Shown: positions 16,952-25,902, numbered from the stretch's first letter. The stretch: 64,000 nt of DNA from Nocardioides eburneiflavus (GCF_004785795.1 NZ_SRRO01000001.1:4464001-4528000), one strand, 5' to 3'. Translations and numbers: made by a program. Notes: generated by a model not told the origin, from the letters alone.

Positions 16952-17764
16952 CTATCCCCGCCCGGCTGCGGTGACCCGCTCGATGAACTCCGCGGACTCC
17001 GCGAAGATCCGCGGGGCGTCGTTGTCGAGCGTGGCGACGTGGTAGCTGTCCTCGAGCACGCGCTCCTCGAAGTCCTTCGAGGACAGGCTGGCGTTGATCG
17101 CGCGCGAGCTGGAGATGTCGACGACGTGGTCCTCCGCGGAGCGGAAGAACAGCACCGGGATGGTGATCTTCGGCAGGTCGCGGCGCAGCTCGGCATAGCC
17201 CGCGAACATCGACGCGGCCGCCTTCAGCGGCGTCGTCGGGTAGCCGTGCTCGTCCTGCCCGGGCTTCTTGATGTCGTTGGCGATGCCGGGGAAGCCGGGC
17301 ACCAGGTGCTTGAGCACTGGCAGCAGCTTGACGTCCTTGCGCAGGGTGTCGACGGCCGCATTGACCACCACCACGCCCGCGAGGTCCTCGCCGTGGTCGG
17401 CCGCGAGCCGCAGGCAGAGCGCGCCACCCATGGAGAGGCCGACGGCCACGACCACGTCGTTCTCGGCGGTGAGCTTCTCGAGGGCACCCTCGACGGTGGC
17501 CACCCAGTCGGCCCAGGTGACCTTGTTGAGGTCCTGCCAGCGGGTGCCGTGACCGGGCAGCAGCGGCATCTCGACGGCGTAGCCGCGGGCCGCGAGGTCC
17601 TCGGCCCACGGGCGCATCGACACCGGGTTGCCGGTGAACCCGTGCTGCACGAGGACGCCGATGCGACGCCCGCCGGTGAGCTCGGGCTGCGCGGCCGTCG
17701 ACATCGGGGCGACCAGGGTGGGATCGAGGGGCGCGGCCTGCGCGCCGCGGAACGGGATCTTCAC
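16952..17764 (-). CDS. Alpha/beta hydrolase (carboxylesterase / monoacylglycerol lipase-like)
   Basis: Serine hydrolase of about 270 residues. Oxyanion strand GVLVQHGFTGNP, nucleophile elbow VGLSMGG, acid in FRSAEDHVVD and His in DSYHVATLD make a complete Ser-Asp-His triad, in the order of the Est30-type carboxylesterases. The start is uncertain between GTGs at 17764 and 17770; the open frame to 17842 reads through an intergenic repeat and is unlikely to be coding. Adjacent to an acyltransferase, a role in lipid ester turnover is plausible. Confidence 0.83.
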   Translation of the reverse strand: MKIPFRGAQAAPLDPTLVAPMSTAAQPELTGGRRIGVLVQHGFTGNPVSMRPWAEDLAARGYAVEMPLLPGHGTRWQDLNKVTWADWVATVEGALEKLTAENDVVVAVGLSMGGALCLRLAADHGEDLAGVVVVNAAVDTLRKDVKLLPVLKHLVPGFPGIANDIKKPGQDEHGYPTTPLKAAASMFAGYAELRRDLPKITIPVLFFRSAEDHVVDISSSRAINASLSSKDFEERVLEDSYHVATLDNDAPRIFAESAEFIERVTAAGRG

Positions 17765-17794
17765 GGGCACAGTCTGCACCAGTAGGTGGCCCAC

Positions 17795-17834
17795 CGCTGG
17801 TTGAGGAGGGCGCGCAGCGCCCGTCTCGAAACCC
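17795..17834 (+). repeat. Palindromic intergenic element, copy A
   Basis: CGCTGGTTGAGGAGGGCGCG followed by CAGCGCCCGTCTCGAAACCC. This ~40-bp element recurs at 18335, 46315, 53215 (inverted) and 53696 (inverted), always between genes. The middle (GGGCGCGCAGCGCCC) can fold back on itself. REP-like dispersed element; no mobility gene is nearby. Confidence 0.75.
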
Positions 17835-17865
17835 CTGTTCACCTCAGGCGGCTACCGTTGGCCGG

Positions 17866-18324
17866 GTGAGCCGACCGGAGGACGAGAGCCGCACCGAGCT
17901 GGCGTGGCGCGAGATCGTCGAGCACTACGGCGAGCGCCCGGTGCTGGACGACGACACCCCCGCGGCCGACGAACCGGCGACCGCGGAGCAGGACGCCGAC
18001 GCGCCCGACTCCACCGACCTGCCCGACCACCTCGAGGACGACGACCCGGTCGAGCGCCGCGAGCAGGCGATCGCCGAGGCCGAGCGCTTCCGCCCGCCCC
18101 CGGCCCCGCCGTTCCCCACCCCGCGCACGTGGCAGCGCGGCCTGGCGTGGACAGGTCTGTTCGTGGCACCGATCCTCGCGCTCGTGCTCGGCCTGTTCTC
18201 GCTCTACTTCACCCCCCTGCTCGGCTGGGCCCTCGTCGGCTGGTTCGTCGGCGGCTTCGCCTACCTGGTCCGCGAGATGCCGCGGTCGCCGCGCGATCCG
18301 TGGGACGACGGCTCCCGCATCTGA
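17866..18324 (+). CDS. Hypothetical membrane protein
   Basis: Protein of 152 residues with a GTG start. The first ~95 residues are acidic and polar (WREIVEHYGERPVLDDDTP is characteristic), followed by FPTPRTWQRGLAWTGLF and two hydrophobic segments (FVAPILALVLGLFSLYF and LGWALVGWFVGGFAYLV), ending MPRSPRDPWDDGSRI. This architecture is common in actinobacteria without an assigned role. It is flanked on both sides by copies of the palindromic intergenic element. Confidence 0.72.
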   Translation: MSRPEDESRTELAWREIVEHYGERPVLDDDTPAADEPATAEQDADAPDSTDLPDHLEDDDPVERREQAIAEAERFRPPPAPPFPTPRTWQRGLAWTGLFVAPILALVLGLFSLYFTPLLGWALVGWFVGGFAYLVREMPRSPRDPWDDGSRI

Positions 18325-18334
18325 CACCGCCCTT

Positions 18335-18374
18335 CGCTGGTCGAGGAAGCCGCGCCGCGCCTGTCACGAGACCC
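18335..18374 (+). repeat. Palindromic intergenic element, copy B
   Basis: CGCTGGTCGAGGAAGCCGCG followed by CCGCGCCTGTCACGAGACCC. It is the same layout as the copy at 17795, but with several changes in the middle and right arm. It fills most of the gap between the hypothetical membrane protein and the TIGR00300-type gene. Confidence 0.65.
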
Positions 18375-18397
18375 GGCCCGGGCGTAGTGTCGTCGGG

Positions 18398-19633
18398 GTG
18401 GGGCCACAGGAGACCGTCGAGGTCACGGGGCACTTGATGGACAGCGGGATCCTGTCGCGTGTCCTCGACGACATCCGCGACTTCGGCGGCGACTACGTCA
18501 TCGAGCAGCTCGACGTCGGCCACGACGCGCACGACCCGAGCAGTGCCCGGATCACCGTCGAGGCGGCCGACGACTCGTCCCTCCAGCGGCTGCTCATGCG
18601 CCTCCAGACACGCGGGGTCAACCAGGTCTCCGCGGGTGACGCGGTCCTCGCCACGGCCGAGGTGGACGGCGTGCTGCCCGAGGACTTCTACGCCACCACC
18701 AACCTCGCCACGCACGTGCACGTCGACGGCGGGTGGCACGACGTCGAGAACCCCGAGATGGACTGCGGCCTGGTGGTCGACGTCGTCGCCGGTGCGACCC
18801 GGGTCCGTACGGTCCCCCTGTCCGACGTGCGCGCCGGCATGCGGATCGTCGTCGGCGCGGCCGGCGTACGGGTCTCGGTGCCGACCGCCGACTCCGCTGC
18901 GGACCCGCTCGACCTCTGGGACAGCGGGGCCGTGCCGGACCGTCCGCAGGCAGTGCTCGTACGCCAGGTGGCCGACGGCATGCGGCAGGCCCGCGCCGAC
19001 GGCAAGCGACTGCTCTGGGTCGCCGGCCCCGGCGTGGTCCACGCCGGCGCCGCGCCCGCGATGGTGGCGCTCGTCCGGGCAGGGTGGGTCGACGTGCTGT
19101 TCGCCGGCAACGCGCTGGCGACCTACGACATCGAGGCCGCCTTCTACGGCAGGGACCGCGCCGCCGACGTGTCCCCCCACGGTCACGAGCACGGTCACGA
19201 GCACCAGGTCCGCGCGGTCAACACGATCCGACGGGCCGGCTCGATCGAGGCAGCGGTTGCCCAGGGCGTCCTGACGAGGGGCCTGATGCACGCGCTCGCC
19301 ACCTGCGGGAGCCGCTTCGTGCTGGTCGGCTCGGTCCGCGACGAGGGCCCGCTGCCCGACGTCCACACCGACGTGGTCGAGGGTCAGCGCGCGATGCGTG
19401 CCGAGATCCGCGACGTCGGCTACTGCCTGATGCTCGCCACGCAGCTCTACTCGGTCGCCACCAGCAACATCCTGCCGGCCACCGTCCCCGTCGTGTGCGT
19501 GGACATCAACCCGGCCATGGTCACCCGGGTCGCCGACCGCGGGACCAGCCTCGGGCGCGGCATCGTCACCGACGTGGGCCTCTTCCTCGAGCAGCTCGCG
19601 CTGGAGCTGGTCGCGGACTACCGGCGGACCTGA
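18398..19633 (+). CDS. TIGR00300-type LOR/SDH-domain protein (ornithine cyclodeaminase-like family)
   Basis: Cytoplasmic protein of 411 residues from a GTG. The N-terminal ~130 residues (VTGHLMDSGILSRVLDDI, then PEDFYATTNLATHVHVDG) match the LOR/SDH conserved region; the rest is a Rossmann-like domain with GLVVDV, VLVGSVRDEGPLPDV and a C-terminal MVTRVADRGTSLGRGIVTD. Archaeal and cyanobacterial relatives act on arginine or ornithine (ornithine cyclodeaminase, or the C-terminal half of AgrE). Assignment here is by recollection of those families; substrate is not proven. It stands alone, with the next gene on a different composition background. Confidence 0.7.
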   Translation: MGPQETVEVTGHLMDSGILSRVLDDIRDFGGDYVIEQLDVGHDAHDPSSARITVEAADDSSLQRLLMRLQTRGVNQVSAGDAVLATAEVDGVLPEDFYATTNLATHVHVDGGWHDVENPEMDCGLVVDVVAGATRVRTVPLSDVRAGMRIVVGAAGVRVSVPTADSAADPLDLWDSGAVPDRPQAVLVRQVADGMRQARADGKRLLWVAGPGVVHAGAAPAMVALVRAGWVDVLFAGNALATYDIEAAFYGRDRAADVSPHGHEHGHEHQVRAVNTIRRAGSIEAAVAQGVLTRGLMHALATCGSRFVLVGSVRDEGPLPDVHTDVVEGQRAMRAEIRDVGYCLMLATQLYSVATSNILPATVPVVCVDINPAMVTRVADRGTSLGRGIVTDVGLFLEQLALELVADYRRT

Positions 19634-19719
19634 GCGTTCGCCCACGCATCCCTGTCATTCTGACTAACCTCGTTGCGGCGCGATCGACGAGCGGGCGCCG
19701 TTGGAGGACCGGGACGGTT

Positions 19720-21099
19720 ATGACGAGCGAAGTCGACCAGGCGACCACAGCCGCCGTGGACAGGGACTCTCCACGCCGAGCGACCGCGCTCTTCGTGAGG
19801 ATGTGGGCGGTCGCCCACATCATCCACCTCGTCGCCGCGAACGGATCCGCGCTGGGCTCCGTCTGGAGCATCGCGACGGTCGGGCTCGCCTGTCTGGTCG
19901 TGCTGCGACCGGGGGGACGCATCTTCGCCGCGATGCTCCTGGCCCAAGTCGCTGACTACGTGGCAGAGATGCCCGGAAGCCCCGACCACTGGGCACTCAT
20001 CCTGTTCGTGAACATCGCCATCCTGCTCAATATGGCAGCCGGACGTTCGACGGCACTTCCGGTCATCGAAAGAGCGTTCCCTGCTGCGCGGACGATCGTG
20101 CTGCTCACGTACGCGTTCGCTGCGCTGAGCAAGTACAACACCCACTTCCTGGACCCGGTGACGAGCTGCGCCAACGCCATCGCCGGACGCGCGAGCTTCG
20201 GGTTGGCGGGAGCTCTGCAGGACACGCTGGTGTTCCCGCTCGCGAGCCTCGCCCTCGAGACCTCGGTCCCCCTCCTTCTGCTGATTCCGTACAGTCGGCG
20301 TCACTGGGTCCGCGTGGCGATGCTGTTCCACTTCGTCCTCAGCGCCAGTCCCGCCTTCTCAGTGGTCGACTTCACCAGCGCGCTCTTCGCGATCTTCGTC
20401 CTCTTCCTGTCTGCCGCCGAGGTGGACAGGATCCTCGACACGATCGGCCGGGTGGCTGCGAAGTCGGCGATCGTCCGCGACGCCCGCCGCAAGCCGCCCG
20501 TCACCGCGGCGCTGGCCTTCGCAACCTTCGGATTCGCTGGCTATGCGAGTCCTGTGGTCGCCGCTGCGCTGGTGTTCGTCGCCGCTGAGATCTACCTGTT
20601 GGCCCTGCTCCTGGCGACCCTGTGGACGTGGCCCGCTGGCGGTGAGCGTCAGGCGATCGGACGGGTCCCGTGGTTCCACGTCCCCGTCCTCCTCCTGGCA
20701 CTGGTCTGGGCGCTCAGCCCCTACCTGGGCCTGCGGACCACGGGTGTCTTCACCATGTTCTCGGGGCTGCAGACCGAAGGCACCCACGGCAACCACCTGT
20801 TCCTCCCCACCACCCACCTGACGTCGTGGCAGGACGACATGGTCACGATCGTGGAGTCGAACGATCCGGTCCTCGACGAATCCACCACGTACGACCTGGC
20901 CATACCCCTGATCGCACTGCGTCGGATGGCCGAGGACGACCCCTCGCTCACTGTCATCGGCACTGTGGGCGGCAGCGAGGTGGAGTTCGGCCCTGAAGCT
21001 GGTCAGACCCGCCTCGAACCCCTGTCCTACTGGGAGTACAAGCTCTTGCACTTCCGGCCGGTTCCTCGCGGGGACACGCCGTTCTGCTCGATCAGCTGA
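19720..21099 (+). CDS. HTTM/gamma-carboxylase-like polytopic membrane protein, paralogue 1
   Basis: Protein of 459 residues from the ATG at 19720; the open frame further upstream belongs to another reading of the previous gene. About 9-10 hydrophobic segments. A hallmark is LTYAFAALSKYNTHFLDPV near 128-146, resembling the core of HTTM and vitamin-K-dependent carboxylase-like proteins. After the last helix comes a soluble tail of ~120 residues with FTMFSGLQ, GNHLFLPTT and WQDDMVTIVES, ending in a Cys-containing FCSIS. The same pattern recurs in the gene at 39923. Third positions are visibly richer in A/T than in flanking genes, suggesting transfer. Function unknown; the HTTM label is moderate confidence. 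It overlaps the convergent ROK gene by 8 bp. Confidence 0.65.
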   Translation: MTSEVDQATTAAVDRDSPRRATALFVRMWAVAHIIHLVAANGSALGSVWSIATVGLACLVVLRPGGRIFAAMLLAQVADYVAEMPGSPDHWALILFVNIAILLNMAAGRSTALPVIERAFPAARTIVLLTYAFAALSKYNTHFLDPVTSCANAIAGRASFGLAGALQDTLVFPLASLALETSVPLLLLIPYSRRHWVRVAMLFHFVLSASPAFSVVDFTSALFAIFVLFLSAAEVDRILDTIGRVAAKSAIVRDARRKPPVTAALAFATFGFAGYASPVVAAALVFVAAEIYLLALLLATLWTWPAGGERQAIGRVPWFHVPVLLLALVWALSPYLGLRTTGVFTMFSGLQTEGTHGNHLFLPTTHLTSWQDDMVTIVESNDPVLDESTTYDLAIPLIALRRMAEDDPSLTVIGTVGGSEVEFGPEAGQTRLEPLSYWEYKLLHFRPVPRGDTPFCSIS

Positions 21100-22069
21100 C
21101 CAGCGAACGGGCGACGAGCGCGGCGCCCACCATGCCGGCCTGCGGTCCCAGCTCGGCGGCGACCAGCGGTGGCACCACCCGGTGCTCGGCCCCGACGAGG
21201 GTCCGCTCCAGCGCGGCCCGGGCCGGGTCGAGCAGCCGATCCCCCGCGGCCGAGACGCCGCCCCCGACGACCACGACCGCCGGGTCGAACGCCGCGACGA
21301 GGTTGGCGGTGCCGACCCCGAGCCAACCGCCCACGGTGGCGAACGCCTGTCGCGCCACGAGGTCGCCCTGCTCGGCGGCCGAGGTGACCATCGGCCCGGT
21401 GACCTGCTCGGGCGCACCGTCGCTCATCTCTACGAGCACCGACGGCAAGTCGGCCATGAGGGCGCGCGCCTCGCGGACCAGGGCGTTGCCTGACGCGTAC
21501 TGCTCCCAACAGCCCCGGCGACCGCACTCGCACGCCTGGCCGTCCGGCACGACCTGCATGTGCCCGAACTCCCCTGCCATCCCGTTGGCACCGCGGACCA
21601 CCACACCGTCGAGCAGCACGGCGCCGCCGATGCCGGTGCCCATCGTGATCATCAACGCCGAGGCCGCCCCCCGCGCGGCACCGTGGTGGCCCTCCGCGCG
21701 CGCCGAGCAGTTGGCGTCGTTGTCTAGCGCGACCGGGCAGCCGAGTCGGCCAGCGAGGAGGTCACGCAGAGGTTGTCCCTGCCATGGCAGGTGCGGGGCG
21801 AACATGACCCGCTCGCCGGCCGAGTCGACGAACCCCGCCGCTGCGACCCCGACGCCCGCGAGCGGCCGGCCGTCCGCTGCCTCGCGCACAGCAGCCACCA
21901 AGGCGTCCTCGACGCGGCTGGTCACCACCCTGCGGCCAGGAGTGGTCCGGCGGGCCGTACGCCCCACCTGTCCGTCAGGATCGACGACCCCGGCCAGCAC
22001 CTTGGTGCCGCCGATGTCGACGCCGACGACCACGCTCCCCGCCGCCTCGCTGCTCGTACCCCCGCTCAT
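21092..22069 (-). CDS. glk: ROK-family glucokinase
   Basis: ATP-dependent glucose kinase of 325 residues. N-terminal VVGVDIGGTKVLAGVVD is the phosphate loop; ALDNDANCSARAEGHHGAA and MGTGIGGAVLLDG are ROK motifs; GEFGHMQV with CECGRRGCWEQYASG carries the zinc-binding Cys triad and catalytic region. Streptomyces has its glucokinase at the equivalent chromosomal position as I recall, which supports glucokinase over a fructokinase or a repressor. There is no N-terminal helix-turn-helix. It is divergent from tadE. Confidence 0.87.
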   Translation of the reverse strand: MSGGTSSEAAGSVVVGVDIGGTKVLAGVVDPDGQVGRTARRTTPGRRVVTSRVEDALVAAVREAADGRPLAGVGVAAAGFVDSAGERVMFAPHLPWQGQPLRDLLAGRLGCPVALDNDANCSARAEGHHGAARGAASALMITMGTGIGGAVLLDGVVVRGANGMAGEFGHMQVVPDGQACECGRRGCWEQYASGNALVREARALMADLPSVLVEMSDGAPEQVTGPMVTSAAEQGDLVARQAFATVGGWLGVGTANLVAAFDPAVVVVGGGVSAAGDRLLDPARAALERTLVGAEHRVVPPLVAAELGPQAGMVGAALVARSLVS

Positions 22070-22121
22070 GGGCGCAATCCTCGCGCACGCACGCAGACAT
22101 GGGCCGATCGGACCAATGGTC

Positions 22122-22137
22122 TAGTCACAACGAGCCA
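22122..22137 (+). promoter_or_regulatory. Half-site of the TAGTC-N6-GACTA motif upstream of tadE
   Basis: TAGTCACAACGAGCCA matches the left arm and spacer of the palindromes upstream of cpaB and flp (TAGTCACAA) but has lost the right arm. It lies 100 bp before tadE. The flanking GACCAATGGTC is itself a short palindrome overlapping the left edge. I read it as a degenerate site for the same regulator. Confidence 0.45.
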
Positions 22138-22186
22138 TCTTTCGTCATGGAGGGTCGAAAGTGCCGTCAAAGAAGCGACAGCCGAG

Positions 22187-22207
22187 GTCACCGACTCCTA
22201 CGGTGAC
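22187..22207 (+). other. Leader hairpin upstream of tadE
   Basis: GTCACCG-ACTCCTA-CGGTGAC forms a perfect 7-bp stem with a 7-nt loop 30 bp before the tadE start. It could be an operator palindrome or an mRNA leader structure. Hairpins also occur upstream of cpaB and flp. Confidence 0.4.
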
Positions 22208-22236
22208 AGGCGAACATCTCGGGGAAAGGGGATCTC

Positions 22237-22674
22237 ATGCGCTGGCGCACACGTACGAACGGTCGCACCGAGCGGGGTGCTGCCGCGGTCGAGTTCGCCT
22301 TCATCGTGATCCCGCTCATGTTCATCATCTGCGGCATCGTGAACTTCGGGGTGATCTTCGCCCAGCAGCTGAGCCTCGACAACGCCACCCGTGCCGCCGC
22401 CCGAGCGGCCGTCGTCGACTCGGGCGTGGACGTCGTGACCCGCGCCGACACCGAGTTCAACGGCGCGCTGGCACGCAACCAGGCGGGGGCCCTGAACATC
22501 ACGTTCCCCGGCGGCGCCGGCGCGACCTGCGAAGGCAGCGACTTCGGCGAGCTCCTGATCGTGCGCGGCGAGGTGACGACCAACGTCCTGATCCCGTGGG
22601 TCTTCCCGGACGCGGTCCTGCCCGGCTCCTTCGACCTCGAGAGCGAGGCGGCATTCCAATGCGAGTACTCATGA
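22237..22674 (+). CDS. tadE: TadE-family pilus assembly protein (pseudopilin-like)
   Basis: Protein of 145 residues. The N-terminus RTERGAAAVEFAFIVIPLMF has the class IVb prepilin/pseudopilin pattern: charged leader, Gly, then a hydrophobic helix with Glu at position +5 (GAAAVEF), the expected prepilin peptidase site. The next part (QQLSLDNATRAAARAAVV) is the conserved TadE amphipathic helix; the C-terminal ~90 residues are extracytoplasmic. AAAGGGGATCTC precedes the ATG. It should be a minor component of the Flp pilus. The first of two genes, it overlaps tadG by ATGA. Confidence 0.85.
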   Translation: MRWRTRTNGRTERGAAAVEFAFIVIPLMFIICGIVNFGVIFAQQLSLDNATRAAARAAVVDSGVDVVTRADTEFNGALARNQAGALNITFPGGAGATCEGSDFGELLIVRGEVTTNVLIPWVFPDAVLPGSFDLESEAAFQCEYS

Positions 22675-23861
22675 CCACACGTGAGCGGGACGACAACGGC
22701 GCCACGGCCGTTCTCGTCGGCATCCTCGCCTTGTTCCTCGTCGGCCTCTCGGCCTTCACGATCGATGCAGGCTCGGCCTTCGTGTCCAACCGGAACCTGC
22801 AGCGCGCTGCCGATGCTGGTGCGCTGGCCGGAGCGCAGGCCCTCACGCAGTTCCCGGGCTCGTGCGAGTCCGTTGCCGGCAGCACTGCAGCGCGGACAGC
22901 CGCACACGACGCCGCAGTGTTGCGGGCTCAGGAGAACTACCCCGACGAGAGCTGGAGCGAGACACACTTCGACGTCAAGTGCGACCCCGAGCTCAAGGTG
23001 CTGCTCGTGGAGTTCGCCAACGAGGGCACGACCGATGCGGTGTTCGCCCCCGTCTTCGACGGCGACGACGAGATCACGACCTCGCGCGACGCAGAGGCGA
23101 CGGTCGACGTGGCGCCCGGCGCCGGCGAGAACGTGCGGCCCCTCGCGCTGTGCTCAGCCGCGGTCGGCGACACCGAGCCGGGCGAGTTCGTCCAGATCTT
23201 CTACCCCGGCCACGGCACCAAGTCTCCCCCCCAGTGCCCCAAGCCCAAGAGCGCCGGCAACTGGTGGACCCTGGACTGTCCCGAGGAGCGCACTGGCTCC
23301 ACCGGCGCCCTGGAGGACCAGATCCGCGAGGGCTGCGAAGACCGCGTCACCGTCATCCCCGGCCAGTCGGACGTGGACACGCCCGGCCAGCTGACGGTCG
23401 TGCTCGAGGACGCGTGCCCGTCGGCACCCATCGGCTCCGAGACGTGCATGAGCGGCGATCCGGGCAACCTCGACGCTGGCCACATCGCGGACGCCTGGGA
23501 GCACCTGGTCGACACGCAGAAGGAAAGCATCTTCCCGGTGTTCTGCGTGTCGCCGCAGTGCAGCGAGGACACCACGTCGGGCTCAGGAACGGGAACCGTG
23601 TTCCCGGTCTACAAGCTGGTCTCGGCGATCGTGTGCGGCTACCACTTCAGCAAGAAGGAGAGGAAGCACTCCACGACGGGCAAGTGCGCCGGCAACCCCT
23701 TCCTGGCCGAGTCGGACCCCGACGACAGCAGCGGCAACAACTACCTCATCCTGAAGTACATCTCGACCCGCACGAGCGGATCCAATGCCGAGTCGGAGTG
23801 CGCGCTCGGTGCGGAGTGCGACGGCGGCCTCCGCCGTACGCGGCTCACCGGCGGCGGCTAG
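22671..23861 (+). CDS. tadG: TadG-related pilus assembly protein
   Basis: Protein of 396 residues. The N-terminus DDNGATAVLVGILALFLVGLSAFTIDAGSAF followed by NRNLQRAADAGALAGAQAL is the Tad/TadG N-terminal domain: one membrane helix, then an amphipathic helix. The remainder is a long extracytoplasmic region rich in Cys (at least twelve, many in CP or CS contexts), suggesting disulfides. No clear VWA domain remains, although longer TadG proteins have one. Start at 22671 (ATGA overlap) is preferred; an in-frame ATG at 22659 is possible. It faces the convergent gene at 23868. Confidence 0.78.
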   Translation: MTTRERDDNGATAVLVGILALFLVGLSAFTIDAGSAFVSNRNLQRAADAGALAGAQALTQFPGSCESVAGSTAARTAAHDAAVLRAQENYPDESWSETHFDVKCDPELKVLLVEFANEGTTDAVFAPVFDGDDEITTSRDAEATVDVAPGAGENVRPLALCSAAVGDTEPGEFVQIFYPGHGTKSPPQCPKPKSAGNWWTLDCPEERTGSTGALEDQIREGCEDRVTVIPGQSDVDTPGQLTVVLEDACPSAPIGSETCMSGDPGNLDAGHIADAWEHLVDTQKESIFPVFCVSPQCSEDTTSGSGTGTVFPVYKLVSAIVCGYHFSKKERKHSTTGKCAGNPFLAESDPDDSSGNNYLILKYISTRTSGSNAESECALGAECDGGLRRTRLTGGG

Positions 23862-23867
23862 GAGCCC

Positions 23868-24254
23868 TCAGTCGTCCGACGGCCAGTCGTCGGCGACGTC
23901 GATGTGCTCGACGTCGCCGGCCCGGGCCGTGCCCGAGTGCGTCGTCGCCATGACTGCCGCCGCGGCCTGGGCCAGCGAGGCCATCGCCGAGGTCAGGTGC
24001 GCGGTGACCTCCGGGCTCAGCTGACGTACGGCGTGCACGGTCCGGCAGACCGGGCACACCGTGCACTCGGCCGCCCCGGTCGCGAGGTGCTCGTTGAGGT
24101 CGTGCGCCGACGCTGCGGCCTGGGCGGCGAGCCCGGACAGCCCCTCGCTGGCGTCGCCGGCGTGCTCACGGGCCCAGCCGGAGAGGGCGCCGAGCAGCTT
24201 GGCGGTCTCCTCGCCCAGCGACCCGACCTCGTGTGCGTCACCCGCGTCGGTCAC
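23868..24254 (-). CDS. Hypothetical protein with CPVC motif (DUF5304-like)
   Basis: Small cytoplasmic protein of 128 residues: an Ala-rich helical N-terminal half, then CTVCPVCRTVHAVRQLSPEVTAHL, a compact Cys cluster (two CxxC-like pairs sharing residues) that may bind zinc, and an acidic end. Similar proteins sit next to the ArsA-like ATPase in other actinobacteria, to my recollection, but no function is established. The GTG start overlaps the ArsA-like gene stop (GTGA). Confidence 0.68.
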   Translation of the reverse strand: MTDAGDAHEVGSLGEETAKLLGALSGWAREHAGDASEGLSGLAAQAAASAHDLNEHLATGAAECTVCPVCRTVHAVRQLSPEVTAHLTSAMASLAQAAAAVMATTHSGTARAGDVEHIDVADDWPSDD

Positions 24255-25450
24255 AGGGCTTCCTCCGGCGTATCAGTCGTGGAGTTGTCCGGCTCGGCGA
24301 ACCGGACCTGCAGCTCTCCGTCCCGCACCCTGGCGCCCACCACGCGGTGGCGCGCCAGCCCGGACGGCAGCGTCAGGAGGCGACGATACGACGCGACGGA
24401 CACCACGAGCTCGTCGCCCTTGCGCGCGAGACGTACGTCGTCCTGTTCGGCGAGCGGGAGGGGCACCGTCAGCATCCTGCTGCTCCCGGTCCTACGCACG
24501 GACATGCCCGCGGTGCCGGACCCCTTCGCGAGCGGGTCGGAGCCGTCGTAGAGGTCCGCCGCCAGGTCCAGCAGCGCGTCGCGCCCGACCGGCTCGGCGG
24601 CGCGGTAGACCGACGTCCGGAGGTCCAGCCCGGCGAACGAGTCGGCCGCTTCCTCGAGCACCGTGCGCTGGGCCGCGACCCACGTCGTGCGCCACTCGTC
24701 GGCGCCGCCGTCGGGGAAGACCCGGTTCACGACGGCCGCGTCGACGTGGTAGCCGAAGAGGCTCAGGAACGTGTAGGCACGCCGCGCCTCGGCGAGCACC
24801 ACCGACTCGGGGGTGAGGACGAGGCGGACGGAGGTGTCCGGCCCGGTGAGCACGGCACGTACGTCGTCAAGCTCGGTGTGGAGCCGCTCGATCGCGTCGA
24901 AGACGGAGTCCTCGGGCATCGGCACCCCTGCCGCACGGGTGAGGACCGGCTTGAGGGCCTTGACGACACGACGCTCGACGGGCAGGACGCGGGTCATGTA
25001 CCACCCGAGGGCCTCGGGCAGCGCGAGCAGCCGCAGCGTCTCGGCCGTCGGCGCGCAGTCGACCACGAGGACGTCCCACTCCCCCGACCTCGCCTGTGCC
25101 CGCACATCGAGGAGGGCCAGCACCTCCTCGGCCCCGGGGATGACGGTGAGCTCCTCGGCGGCGACCGGGTCGACCCCGGCGACGTCGAGGACGCTCATCA
25201 GGTAGCCCTGGATGTCGGCCCAGGAGCGCTCGAAGCGGTGCTGGGCATCGACGTGCTGCACCCAGAGGTTGGGTGCGACCTCACTGGGCTCGGTGGTGGC
25301 GGCCACCTCGAGCGCGTCGGCCAGCGAGTGGGCGGCATCGGTGGACAGCACCAGGGTCCGGTGGCCGGCGGCCGCGCTCGCGCAGCCCGTCGCGGCGGCC
25401 AGCGTGGACTTGCCGACACCGCCCTTGCCGGTGAACAGGAGGATCCGCAT
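24251..25450 (-). CDS. ArsA/GET3-family ATPase
   Basis: Soluble ATPase of 399 residues. The deviant Walker A is FTGKGGVGKST at 6-16, switch I is LSTDAAHSLADAL, and VVDCAPTAETLRLLALP is switch II. These match the ArsA/Get3 class. Actinobacterial members are not linked to arsenite transport, and no ars genes are near. C-terminal residues form a beta-rich domain (LPLAEQDDVRLARKGDELVV), like the small alpha-crystallin-like domain appended to many ArsA-type proteins. Conserved neighbours: SRPBCC upstream, then FadD divergently. Confidence 0.85.
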   Translation of the reverse strand: MRILLFTGKGGVGKSTLAAATGCASAAAGHRTLVLSTDAAHSLADALEVAATTEPSEVAPNLWVQHVDAQHRFERSWADIQGYLMSVLDVAGVDPVAAEELTVIPGAEEVLALLDVRAQARSGEWDVLVVDCAPTAETLRLLALPEALGWYMTRVLPVERRVVKALKPVLTRAAGVPMPEDSVFDAIERLHTELDDVRAVLTGPDTSVRLVLTPESVVLAEARRAYTFLSLFGYHVDAAVVNRVFPDGGADEWRTTWVAAQRTVLEEAADSFAGLDLRTSVYRAAEPVGRDALLDLAADLYDGSDPLAKGSGTAGMSVRRTGSSRMLTVPLPLAEQDDVRLARKGDELVVSVASYRRLLTLPSGLARHRVVGARVRDGELQVRFAEPDNSTTDTPEEAL

Positions 25451-25464
25451 CCCGGACCCGGGCG

Positions 25465-25902
25465 TCAGAGCGACTCGACGCGCTTCTTAAGGCCCTTCAG
25501 CGCGGTGTCGATGAGGATCTTCTCGCCCTTGCGCTTGAGCATGCCGATCAGCGGGATGCTGACGTCGAGGGCCAGTCGGTAGGTCACCTCGGTGCTGCCG
25601 TCACCGCGGTCGACCAGGGTGTAGGCGCCGTCGAGGGCCTTGAGCATGTTGCCCTCGACCAGGGTCCAGGTGACCTCGCGGTCGCCGTCCCAGTCATAGG
25701 CGAGGGTGTACTCGTCCTTGATCGGGGAGACATCGAGGGCGAAGTAGACCTGCTCGGCGCGGTCGCCGGTCCCCGCCGCGGTGACCTCGGCGGTCTGCAC
25801 GCCCTTGGCCCACTCGGGGTAGGACTCGAAGTCCGCGATGACGGCCATCACGTCGGCCGGAGGAGCGTCGATCGTGATCGACGAAGAGGTCTGTTCGGCC
25901 AT
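25465..25902 (-). CDS. SRPBCC-family (polyketide cyclase-like) protein
   Basis: Protein of 145 residues with the START/Bet-v1 fold pattern: ITIDAPPADVMAVIADFESYPEWAKGV at the start, an antiparallel sheet with VTWTLVEGNMLKALDGAYTL, and a long C-terminal helix (GEKILIDTALKGLKKRVESL). It probably binds a lipid or other hydrophobic ligand. It starts the minus-strand operon SRPBCC-ArsA-DUF5304-like, and is divergent from an acyl-CoA ligase, a pairing also found in mycobacteria. Confidence 0.85.
   Translation of the reverse strand: MAEQTSSSITIDAPPADVMAVIADFESYPEWAKGVQTAEVTAAGTGDRAEQVYFALDVSPIKDEYTLAYDWDGDREVTWTLVEGNMLKALDGAYTLVDRGDGSTEVTYRLALDVSIPLIGMLKRKGEKILIDTALKGLKKRVESL

Noticed and set aside
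18733..19719. Long open frame running into the HTTM-like gene from upstream
   Set aside because: It overlaps the TIGR00300-type gene in another frame and has an Arg/Pro/Gly-rich translation; the ATG at 19720 begins a sensible protein.
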